64,000 bases of DNA, taken from the NCBI RefSeq assembly GCF_000260715.1, contig NC_017834.1, positions 434,001-498,000 of the forward strand. The letters run 5' to 3'. Position numbers and translations under genes: made by a program. Below are positions 41,704 to 49,467 of the stretch, piece after piece (within the stretch, counting starts at the first letter, position 1; each line of letters begins with the position of its first letter). Below the pieces are notes generated by a model that worked only from the letters and a program-made list of their open reading frames with translations, ran no database searches and had not been told where the DNA came from. The stretch comes from Bifidobacterium animalis subsp. animalis ATCC 25527. GTDB lineage: Bacteria > Actinomycetota > Actinomycetes > Actinomycetales > Bifidobacteriaceae.

Positions 41704-43872
41704 ATGACAGAACTCAACGAAGAAAGCCCGGAGCGTCTTGCGCGCCCCCTTATTCGTCTCGCGCAGTCGCTGGGCGTGGCGACCAGTTATGTCGGCATGT
41801 CGCGTGATTTCCATGAGATTCCCGATGACGTGCTCGTGGCCGTCCTGAAGGCCCTCAATGTCGATGCCTCCAGCGAAGAGACCATCGAAGCGTCGTTGGA
41901 ACATGTGAACAACCAGCGCGCCATGCGGCTCATCGAACCCACCGTGCTGCACATTGTGGGCGAGCAGACTCACGTGCCCATCCATCTGGCCATCACCGAG
42001 GCGCCGAAGGTTACGATCACACTCGAAGACGGCACCATATACCAACACGACATCACGGTGGAGCCGCTGCCCGACGTCAAGGTGCATGAAGTCAACGGCA
42101 AGTTCTTCTCGACGGCGCAGATCGCACTGCCTGCCGACCTGCCCGAGGGCTACCACACGCTGCACATCGCGGCAGGGCAGCGCGAGGCGGATGCGACGCT
42201 GATCAGCGCGCCACAGCGCATCCCATTGCTCGATCCGCTCAAGAACGGGTCGTTGTGGGGATGGATGGCCCAGTTGTATTCGATCCGCTCGGCCGACTCC
42301 TGGGGCGTCGGCGATTTCGCCGATCTACGCACGTTGCTCATCGACTCGAAGCGGTACACGAATGCCGACTTCATGCTCATCAACCCAGTGCATGCCGGCG
42401 AACCGGTCTCACCGCTGACCCCGTCGCCATACCTGCCGGTGTCGCGTCGCTTCATCAACTTCACCTACATTCACCCGGAGGACATTCCCGAGTACTACGC
42501 GTTGGACGATGCCGCCAAGCAGTCCGTCAAGGACGCACACGCCAAAATGGAGGCCTACAACGCCGATCCGAACCTGATCGACCGCGATGCCATGTGGCTC
42601 GAGAAGGAGAAGGCGCTGCGCACGATCTTCAACGCAGGCCTGCAGTCGGTGCGCCAGCAGGCCTTCGACGACTACAAGGCCAAGTGCGGCGAGGATCTCG
42701 AGGCATACGCCACCTGGTGTGTCTGCTATGCGAAGTGGGGCAAGCCCGAGAACACGCCTGACAACTGGATCAACAAATACACGAAGGATTCCCCCGAGGT
42801 CAAGCAGCTGCGCGAGCAGAACAGCGACTTGCTCGAATTCTACCGTTGGCTCGAGTGGATTGCGGTCGAGCAGATGCATGCGGCCCAGCAGGCGGCACGT
42901 CAGGCCGGCATGCAGATCGGCATCATGAGCGATATGGCCGTCGGCGTCCATCCGGACGGCTCCGAGGTGTGGTGGAACCCGGAGCGATTCGCCAACGGCG
43001 CCTCCGTGGGTGCGCCGCCGGACATGTTCAACCAGCAGGGGCAGAACTGGAGCCAGCCCCCGTTGAGCCCGCTCTCGCTCAAGGAAACCGGCTACAAGGC
43101 GTACCGCGAGATGGTGCGTGGCATGTTCGACTGCGCCGGCGCCGTGCGCATCGACCACATTCTCGGCCTGTTCCGCCTGTGGTGGATCCCGGAGGGCCAG
43201 CCGGCCTCGAACGGCACCTACGTGTACTACGACCACAACACGATGCTGGGCATTCTTGCGATCGAGGCAGACCGCGTCGGCGGCCTGATCGTGGGCGAGG
43301 ACCTCGGTGTCATGCCGTCGTACGTACAGCAGTCGCTCGCCGACCATGCCATCTTCGGCTGCGCCGTCGAATGGTTCGAGCAGATGGATGGCGTGTTCAT
43401 TCCGCCGAAGGATTGGCGCCCGTATGCGTTGGCCTCGGTGGACAACCACGACATGCCGCCGGCGGCCGGCTATCTCGAGTACGAGCATGTGCGCGTGCGC
43501 GAACAGCTCGGTCTGCTCGGCGAGGATTCGTCGGCCTTCGAGCGCAGCGCGCGCGCCGAGCATCAGGCCATGCTGCAGATGCTCGTCGACAACGGCTACC
43601 TCGATGTCAATGTGATGAAAGACGAATCCGGCAGATGGGAGGAGATTGTCGAGGCGCTCTACCGTGCGCTCAACAGCTCGCCTTGCAAGCTCAAGGCCGT
43701 CTCCTTCGTCGACGCAGTGGGAGAGCGCCGCACGCAGAACCAGCCGGGCACCGACAACGAGTATCCGAACTGGCGTGTGCCGTTGGCCGACTACCATGGC
43801 GACAACGTGCCGCTCGAGCACTTGTTCGACTCCGATCTGCTGCAGCGCATCGCCAAGATCATGAACAGCTGA
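41704..43872 (+). CDS. malQ: 4-alpha-glucanotransferase (amylomaltase)
   Basis: A 722-aa GH77 enzyme that transfers maltosyl units between maltodextrins. An N-terminal extension with beta-rich modules (1-170) precedes the catalytic domain, as in actinobacterial MalQ. Catalytic motifs are VRIDHILGLF (nucleophile Asp), VGEDLGVMP (acid/base Glu) and VDNHDMPPAAGY (stabilising Asp). The ATG at 41704 is preceded by TACACT eight bases upstream, so the mRNA may be leaderless. It acts with the GlgX-type enzyme encoded 1.3 kb downstream. Confidence 0.95.
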   Translation: MTELNEESPERLARPLIRLAQSLGVATSYVGMSRDFHEIPDDVLVAVLKALNVDASSEETIEASLEHVNNQRAMRLIEPTVLHIVGEQTHVPIHLAITEAPKVTITLEDGTIYQHDITVEPLPDVKVHEVNGKFFSTAQIALPADLPEGYHTLHIAAGQREADATLISAPQRIPLLDPLKNGSLWGWMAQLYSIRSADSWGVGDFADLRTLLIDSKRYTNADFMLINPVHAGEPVSPLTPSPYLPVSRRFINFTYIHPEDIPEYYALDDAAKQSVKDAHAKMEAYNADPNLIDRDAMWLEKEKALRTIFNAGLQSVRQQAFDDYKAKCGEDLEAYATWCVCYAKWGKPENTPDNWINKYTKDSPEVKQLREQNSDLLEFYRWLEWIAVEQMHAAQQAARQAGMQIGIMSDMAVGVHPDGSEVWWNPERFANGASVGAPPDMFNQQGQNWSQPPLSPLSLKETGYKAYREMVRGMFDCAGAVRIDHILGLFRLWWIPEGQPASNGTYVYYDHNTMLGILAIEADRVGGLIVGEDLGVMPSYVQQSLADHAIFGCAVEWFEQMDGVFIPPKDWRPYALASVDNHDMPPAAGYLEYEHVRVREQLGLLGEDSSAFERSARAEHQAMLQMLVDNGYLDVNVMKDESGRWEEIVEALYRALNSSPCKLKAVSFVDAVGERRTQNQPGTDNEYPNWRVPLADYHGDNVPLEHLFDSDLLQRIAKIMNS

Positions 43873-43896
43873 TGGGCGGACCCGCACCTTATTGCG

Positions 43897-43929
43897 AAAG
43901 CGCCGGCGTATATTGCGCCGGCGCTTTGC
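43897..43929 (+). terminator. malQ terminator
   Basis: AAAGCGCCGGCG pairs with CGCCGGCGCTTT across TATATTG. The T-run is formed by the stem end only. Confidence 0.7.
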
Positions 43930-43988
43930 CGTCTGTGAACAGGGTGTGGGGAGTGCTATCGCGCGTACGCGTATGTCAAGCCGAGGGA

Positions 43989-44148
43989 TATAATAAAGGA
44001 TTGTTGTGTTTCCCTACGGGGTCCTTCAAAGCGCTTTCCCACTCGCATAAGGACTTTCAGGGAGCCCACGGTAATGAGATCGGAACGCCGCACGGTCTGA
44101 CCAACCCGCAGCGCGAGGATCCGGAACACAATACAGAAAAGGTATATC
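43989..44148 (+). promoter_or_regulatory. rplM promoter and leader
   Basis: A consensus -10 TATAAT lies at 43989-43994, leaving a leader of about 145 bases before the rplM GTG. I do not see a clear -35 at standard spacing. The long leader has several short GC stems and may carry autogenous control, which is inference. Confidence 0.5.
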
Positions 44149-44598
44149 GTGAAAACTTTCACACCGAAGCCAGCTGATCTTACTCACGACTGGTACATCA
44201 TCGACGCCAAAGACGTCGTTCTGGGCCGTCTCTCCGTCGCCGCAGCCAACCTGCTGCGCGGCAAGAACAAGCCTTCCTTCGCTCCGCATGCCGATTCCGG
44301 CAACTACGTGATCATCATCAACGCCGACAAGATCGCTCTTACCGGCGACAAGATGGACAAGGAGCTCTACTCGCACTCCGGTCGTCCTGGTGGCCTGCGC
44401 CGCGACAGCTACGCAGAGCTGCTCAAGAACAAGCCCGAGCGCATCATCATGCACGCCGTCAAGGGCATGCTTCCGAAGAACAAGCTCGCGAAGGTCCAGC
44501 TGACCCGTCTGCGCGTGTTCGCCGGTGAAGAGCATCCGCACGTTGGCCAGAAGCCTCAGGTCTACGAGATCGAGCAGATCTCGCAGCAGGCAAAGTGA
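44149..44598 (+). CDS. rplM: Ribosomal protein L13
   Basis: L13, 149 aa. It begins [20 protein letters not shown] and has the family [16 protein letters not shown] and [13 protein letters not shown] segments. The GTG start follows GAAAAGG. It forms a two-gene operon with rpsI. Confidence 0.97.
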   Translation: MKTFTPKPADLTHDWYIIDAKDVVLGRLSVAAANLLRGKNKPSFAPHADSGNYVIIINADKIALTGDKMDKELYSHSGRPGGLRRDSYAELLKNKPERIIMHAVKGMLPKNKLAKVQLTRLRVFAGEEHPHVGQKPQVYEIEQISQQAK

Positions 44599-44617
44599 AC
44601 CGAAGGAGATAAGAACA

Positions 44618-45109
44618 ATGGCTGAGAATACCAACAACTCCGCGGTTACCGAGACCGAGGAAACCACCGCCGCCTTCACCACCGAGACCAACTCGGGCGC
44701 AGGCACCGGCACCTCCACGATCGCTCCGGGCTATGGCACCGGCCGTCGTAAGGAAGCCGTCGCCCGTGTTCGTCTGGTTCCGGGCACCGGCGAGTGGAAG
44801 ATCAATGGCCGTACGCTCGAGGAGTACTTCCCGTCGAAGCTGCTCCAGCGTGAAGTGAACTCGCCGATCGTGCTCCTGAAGCTCGAAGGCAAGTTCGACG
44901 CAATCGTGCTCGTCGACGGTGGCGGCACCACCGGCCAGGCCGGCGCAATCCGCCTGGGCGTGGCTCGTGCCCTCAACGCCATCGACCGCGATGCCAACCG
45001 CGCAGCCCTGAAGAAGGCTGGCTTCCTCACCCGCGACGCCCGCGTCGTGGAGCGCAAGAAGGCCGGTCTGCACAAGGCTCGCCGCGCTCCGCAGTTCTCG
45101 AAGCGTTAA
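44618..45109 (+). CDS. rpsI: Ribosomal protein S9
   Basis: S9, 163 aa. An N-terminal T/E-rich extension of about 40 residues precedes the conserved [15 protein letters not shown]; the C-terminus is the tRNA-contacting [11 protein letters not shown]. The ATG at 44618 follows GAAGGAGA. The acidic extension is seen in other actinobacteria. Confidence 0.97.
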   Translation: MAENTNNSAVTETEETTAAFTTETNSGAGTGTSTIAPGYGTGRRKEAVARVRLVPGTGEWKINGRTLEEYFPSKLLQREVNSPIVLLKLEGKFDAIVLVDGGGTTGQAGAIRLGVARALNAIDRDANRAALKKAGFLTRDARVVERKKAGLHKARRAPQFSKR

Positions 45110-45121
45110 GCGTTATACGCG

Positions 45122-45158
45122 AAGAAGGCCGCCCTGCAATGCAGGGCGGCCTTCTTGT
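45122..45158 (+). terminator. rpsI terminator
   Basis: A perfect 16-bp stem (45122-45137 with 45141-45156) and an AAT loop, ending in CTTCTTG. The minus-strand GlgX gene ends about 60 bases further on. Confidence 0.85.
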
Positions 45159-45218
45159 ATTCGGAAAGAGGAGCTGGGTTCATGGCCGATGATTCGGTCC
45201 GTGGACTCGGCTCTCCAA

Positions 45219-47915
45219 TCACCAGGTGCGGCGTTCCGATTGCAGCAGCAGGCTTATGCTCAGCGCCGGGAAGGTCCACACGTTCGATGGAGGGGCATTG
45301 GGGGCATCTGCAGACGCGGTGGTGCCTTCGGGAGCCGGGGCATCGTGCTCGACGTCGAATGCGGTGGTCGTGGGGTCAGAATCGGCCATGCTGATGCGTG
45401 TGGGGTCGCCGGTTCCGGAGTGTGCACCGGCGGTCATCGGCGGCATCTGCTGGTCGAGGGTGTCCTTGATCTTGCGGTCGAGAATGGATTCGAGGAGCTG
45501 TGTCTCATGTGCGGTGAGCTTTGCCGTTGGCTTGGTGGTTCCAATCTCCTGACGGGCGGCATTCTCCTCGGCGTCCGCGCCAACGGCACCATGGGCGTCG
45601 AGATCGTGCATGGGCGACGTCGCACGCTTGAACCGCAGCGTCTCCGCAAGTGGCGACACCACCGCAGACCGTGAGATCTTGGTGACGGAGGTGCCCGGTG
45701 CGGGCTGTTCGCCAGTGGTCTGCGCCGACGACCATAGCAGATTGAACGTCGAATCCGACGGCAGGTGCATCTGGCGGTCGGTTTCATCGCCGTTGACCAC
45801 AATCAGAACGTCGGGTTCGTCCTTGAAATACAGGTGCATCATGAACGAGCGCACCGACGAGTCGCGCCAATCGGAATCCATGGGCATCGTGCCATCCGGC
45901 AGGCTCCACTGCACACGCGAGCTCGGTTTGAGCAGCCCCAACTGGGAGAGCCTCGTGAAGAAGTCCTCGTGATTGTATATGTCGAGCGATTTGCGCACGG
46001 CGATCAGATTCGCGGTGGCCTCGAGTTGGCGGGATTCGGCGGTTTCCTCTGTGCAGTTGATCCAATCCCAGTCGAGCCAGGTGATCTCGTTGTCTTGGCA
46101 ATACGCGTTGTTGTTGCCGTATTGCGTGTTGCCGAATTCGTCTCCTGCGAGCAGCATGGGCGTGCCAAGCGAGAGAATGAGCGTGCCGAGCATGTTCATA
46201 CGCGAGCGTTCGCGTGCACTTTCGATGCTGAGATCGTCGGTGGGGCCCTCCACGCCGAAGTTGGCGGAATGGTTCACATTCGTGCCGTCGTTGTTGTTCT
46301 CGCCATTCGCCTCGTTGTGCTTGTGGTCGTAGCTGGTGAGGTCGGCCAGTGTGAAGCCGTCGTGCGCGCTGATGTAATTGATCGACGACGTGGCGCCACG
46401 GCCCGGGTCGGTGGCGAACAGGTCCGCCGAACCGCACAGGCGCGTGGCCATCTCCTGCATGGTGGTCACACCGTGGCCTGCAGTCTGGTTGATGTCGGAG
46501 AGCCAGAACTGGCGGGAGGCGTCGCGGAACCGGTCGTTCCACTCTCCGAAGGGCGAGAGGAACTGGCCGGTGCGCCAACCCTGGAAGCCCAAATCCCACG
46601 GCTCCATGATGAGCTTGAGGTTGCCGAGCAGCTGGTCGGAACGCAATGCGTACAGGAACGGATGGTACGGGGTGAACATGCCCTTGAGCCGCGCCAGCGA
46701 GACGGCGAGGTCGAATCGGAAGCCGTCTATGCCTATGCGCTTGGCCCAGTACCGCAGCGAATCCACGGCGAACGTGATGTTGTGGGTGTCGGTGAAGTCC
46801 ACGGTGTTGCCGCAGCCGGTGGTGTCTTCAAGTTCGCCGGCATGCTGGGTCTGCTGGCGGTAGAACGAGAGATTGTCGAGTCCGCGCCAGCAGACACTCG
46901 GCCCGGCATTGCCGCCCTCGCAGGTGTGGTTGTACACCACGTCCATGATCACCTCGAAGCCGGCTTCATGCAGGGCGCGCACCATGTCGATCACCTCACG
47001 GCGTACGGCGGCGGCACCGGCCTGTTGGGCGGCCTTCGTGGCATAACCGGGCTCAGGGGAGAAGAAGTTGAGCGTGGAATAACCCCAGTAGTTCGTGCGC
47101 CCGCGTTCCTGCAGGAACACCTCGGGCTGCTTGGCCATGATCGGCAGCAGTTCGATTGACGTGACACCTAGATCCTGCAAATAGGCGAGTGTGGTGGGGT
47201 GGGCAAGGCCGGCGTAGGTGCCGCGTAGCTCCTCTGGCAACCATGGCGCGTTCTTGGTGAAGCCCTTCACATGCAGCTCGTAGATCACCGTCTTGCTCCA
47301 CTGCACATGCGGGTGTTCCGGATCGCCGTCGTGCTTGCGGGCGTCGCGGTCGTCGATCGCCACTGACACCGGGCAATGGCCCAGAGAATCGAGCGTGCTC
47401 ATCTCGCCCCAGCAGTCGCCTTCGACCTTGCCGTCATCGCCTATGGTGCATTGGTACGCGAACATGGAGGGGTCGAGTTGCATCGCCCGCTCAATGCCCT
47501 TGGCATAGGGGTCGATGAGGAACTTGTATGGGTTGAACCGCAGGCCGTGATGCGGGTCCCATGTGCCGTCGGCGCGGAAGCCATATTGCAGACCATCCCA
47601 TGCCTTCTCGAGATGGAGGTTCCACAGGCCGTAGTTCGGGCCGGTCATCTTGAACAACGTCTCGCGCAGACCGAGCGCGGGCACGATGCGCGAACAGATC
47701 GGGTAATGGCGCATGTAGTCGAGGAGCCGGTCCGCCGCGTCGTCGGGCAGGCGCACCGCCTGGTTATAGAACGCGCTGGGCTTGTCCACCGGCTCGAGCA
47801 CGCTCAACCACAGTTGTTCCGCGGTCTCAGAACGTACCACGACGTCCGCGCCGCCGTCATCGGTGTAGAAGAAGCCTGGTCGCGTGGCGTATCGCTGTAA
47901 TTTCTGTAACTGCAT
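45219..47915 (-). CDS. glgX: Glycogen debranching enzyme GlgX (GH13) with long C-terminal tail
   Basis: An 898-aa GH13_11 enzyme. It has an N-terminal CBM48-like domain (1-150) and the TIM barrel with DVVYNHTCEG, the nucleophile Asp in GFRFDLAV, the Glu in LIMEPWD and the Asp in SAHDGFTLAD. The beta domain ends near residue 730. The remaining about 160 residues are unusual: an acidic, Pro/Ala-rich tail (TAHETQLLESILDRK, then DPTTTAFDVEHDAPAPEG) with no known domain. The ATG at 47915 follows GGAAAG; TACACT lies eight bases upstream. It removes alpha-1,6 branches from glycogen or limit dextrins for MalQ and phosphorylase. Confidence 0.92.
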   Translation of the reverse strand: MQLQKLQRYATRPGFFYTDDGGADVVVRSETAEQLWLSVLEPVDKPSAFYNQAVRLPDDAADRLLDYMRHYPICSRIVPALGLRETLFKMTGPNYGLWNLHLEKAWDGLQYGFRADGTWDPHHGLRFNPYKFLIDPYAKGIERAMQLDPSMFAYQCTIGDDGKVEGDCWGEMSTLDSLGHCPVSVAIDDRDARKHDGDPEHPHVQWSKTVIYELHVKGFTKNAPWLPEELRGTYAGLAHPTTLAYLQDLGVTSIELLPIMAKQPEVFLQERGRTNYWGYSTLNFFSPEPGYATKAAQQAGAAAVRREVIDMVRALHEAGFEVIMDVVYNHTCEGGNAGPSVCWRGLDNLSFYRQQTQHAGELEDTTGCGNTVDFTDTHNITFAVDSLRYWAKRIGIDGFRFDLAVSLARLKGMFTPYHPFLYALRSDQLLGNLKLIMEPWDLGFQGWRTGQFLSPFGEWNDRFRDASRQFWLSDINQTAGHGVTTMQEMATRLCGSADLFATDPGRGATSSINYISAHDGFTLADLTSYDHKHNEANGENNNDGTNVNHSANFGVEGPTDDLSIESARERSRMNMLGTLILSLGTPMLLAGDEFGNTQYGNNNAYCQDNEITWLDWDWINCTEETAESRQLEATANLIAVRKSLDIYNHEDFFTRLSQLGLLKPSSRVQWSLPDGTMPMDSDWRDSSVRSFMMHLYFKDEPDVLIVVNGDETDRQMHLPSDSTFNLLWSSAQTTGEQPAPGTSVTKISRSAVVSPLAETLRFKRATSPMHDLDAHGAVGADAEENAARQEIGTTKPTAKLTAHETQLLESILDRKIKDTLDQQMPPMTAGAHSGTGDPTRISMADSDPTTTAFDVEHDAPAPEGTTASADAPNAPPSNVWTFPALSISLLLQSERRTW

Positions 47916-47969
47916 AGCTTTCCAGTGTAACGGACGAATCTATGAGCCGGGCGGTCCGGTCGGCGCGGA

Positions 47970-49061
47970 TCAGGCGTCCGGCATTCCGTTCAGGGAAACG
48001 GGAATGAGTGATTGCGCCGCGCCCACCGCATCCTGGTATTCCACGCAGCAGCCGCGCATGACCTGCGGATTGCGCGCCGACGGGTTCACGTGTTCGGCAC
48101 ATGTGGTGAGGCGCTCGAGTTGGGCGATTTCGGAATCGTCGAGATAGTCGGCGATCGGCCCGCACAGAATGACATCCGCCGGTACGAACGTGCGAATGTT
48201 GTTGACCGCATGGGCGAGCGAGCCGAGCCAGCGGTCCATGCGCGCATGATGATTGCGCTCGCCCTGCTCAAGCACACCGAAGAAACCCGGCAGACTCTCG
48301 CCCTCCTCGGTGAGCTGCCGCGACGAGCACAGCACCTCAAGGCATCCGCGCGACCCACATCGGCAGACGTCGCCGCTCGCGTCGAGTTGCATGTGCTCGA
48401 GATTGCCCTCGCGTGCGACGCCGCCCATCACGACGGCGCTGTTGATGTACTCGCCCAGATAGAGGCACACCGCGTTGCGCAGCAGCGGGTGGTTATGCAG
48501 CTCGACGGTGGCGTAGGCGACGTTGCGCGCGATGCGTGAGCAGGGCAATGTGAGAATGCGGCTGATGCCTTGGTACGACTCGGTGGCCGCATTCCAGTCC
48601 TCGGCCACGCAGATGCAGTGGCGCGCCGCGCTCGATGGCAATGCGAAGCACACGCCGATCGGGGAGGGCAGCGACTGCGCGAACGCCGAGATCGTATGCG
48701 CGGCGCGTTCGTAGTACGCGTTGTCGTTGCGCCGCGCCATCGTCACCTTGTGCTCGGCTATCACATTGCCGCGCAGATCCACCGCCATGCACACCACCTC
48801 GGTGGGTCTCAACGCCACGCCGATCGCCGTGCGATGGCTCGCGTTGAACTGCCAGGCCTGGGCTTTGCGCCCTCCCGTGGAGGCCCGCGTCTCCGCTGGG
48901 GCAATGAGCCCGTCGGCAGCGAGCTCACGCAGATTCTCGGTGATTGTGGGCATGCTCAGATGCGTGGCGTCTGCAATCTGCCGCTTGGTCATGGACGGTG
49001 CCGCGAACAGCTCGCGCAGTATGAGCTCGCGATTGTGCCGTTTGACGGCCGTGCTTTCCAT
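47970..49061 (-). CDS. ROK-family transcriptional regulator
   Basis: A 363-aa repressor-type protein. The N-terminal winged helix-turn-helix (about 14-60, TKRQIADATHLSMPTITENL) is followed by a ROK sugar-kinase-like domain. The structural zinc motif CRCGSRGCLE is present, but the ROK ATP-binding signature DxGxT is not seen, so it is a regulator rather than a kinase. It is encoded 54 bases upstream of glgX on the same strand and divergent from adhE; carbohydrate-responsive control of glgX is a reasonable guess. Confidence 0.85.
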   Translation of the reverse strand: MESTAVKRHNRELILRELFAAPSMTKRQIADATHLSMPTITENLRELAADGLIAPAETRASTGGRKAQAWQFNASHRTAIGVALRPTEVVCMAVDLRGNVIAEHKVTMARRNDNAYYERAAHTISAFAQSLPSPIGVCFALPSSAARHCICVAEDWNAATESYQGISRILTLPCSRIARNVAYATVELHNHPLLRNAVCLYLGEYINSAVVMGGVAREGNLEHMQLDASGDVCRCGSRGCLEVLCSSRQLTEEGESLPGFFGVLEQGERNHHARMDRWLGSLAHAVNNIRTFVPADVILCGPIADYLDDSEIAQLERLTTCAEHVNPSARNPQVMRGCCVEYQDAVGAAQSLIPVSLNGMPDA

Positions 49062-49467
49062 ATGCTTCCCTGCCCGCTGCTATTCGCCGGCGACTCTCGC
49101 TGTGACCGGCTCGTGTAGGTCAAGGGTATCGGATGCCACCAGTTTTGCAAAACTGATTTTTAAAAGATTCAACAGAACGTGGACTTTTGGAAAAGGATTT
49201 GTAGAAGTGAGTGGATTGTCGAGTGCGAAACTGTGTGCACTTGTCGACGAAAGTGAACAATTTGTATCAAATAACTCAAATTGAGATGGAAATCTGCCAA
49301 TATCTGACACAATTGGCTCATCAAAAGCACAAAAGAGAACAGACACACGGATTGTGATTGCAGACTTGCTTTCCGCGGTATCTGTTCGCTAGATTGTGAG
49401 ACAACTCACATCTCGTGAAATCTGCGCCACGGGGCGCACCGATTTGCCGAATCTACAGGAGGTTCGC
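49062..49467. promoter_or_regulatory. Divergent regulatory region between the ROK gene and adhE
   Basis: A 400-base region clearly more AT-rich than its surroundings. It contains a CAATTTG/CAAATTG inverted repeat (49258-49264 and 49277-49283), a candidate adhE promoter (TTGCTT 49366-49371, 18 bases, TAGATT 49390-49395) and a Rex-like site at 49394-49411. At 49086-49101 there are 16 bases identical to the left arm of the 6.1-kb palindrome. Confidence 0.55.
49394..49411 (+). promoter_or_regulatory. Rex-like operator for adhE
   Basis: TTGTGAGACAACTCACAT contains the perfect TGTGAG-ACAA-CTCACA palindrome, close to the Rex consensus TTGTGAA-N4-TTCACAA. It overlaps the proposed -10, so Rex would repress adhE when NADH is low. 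Confidence 0.6.

Noticed and set aside
45189..45674. A 161-codon plus-strand frame opposite the end of glgX
   Set aside because: It overlaps the glgX tail in antisense, has no ribosome-binding site fitting its start and no family match.
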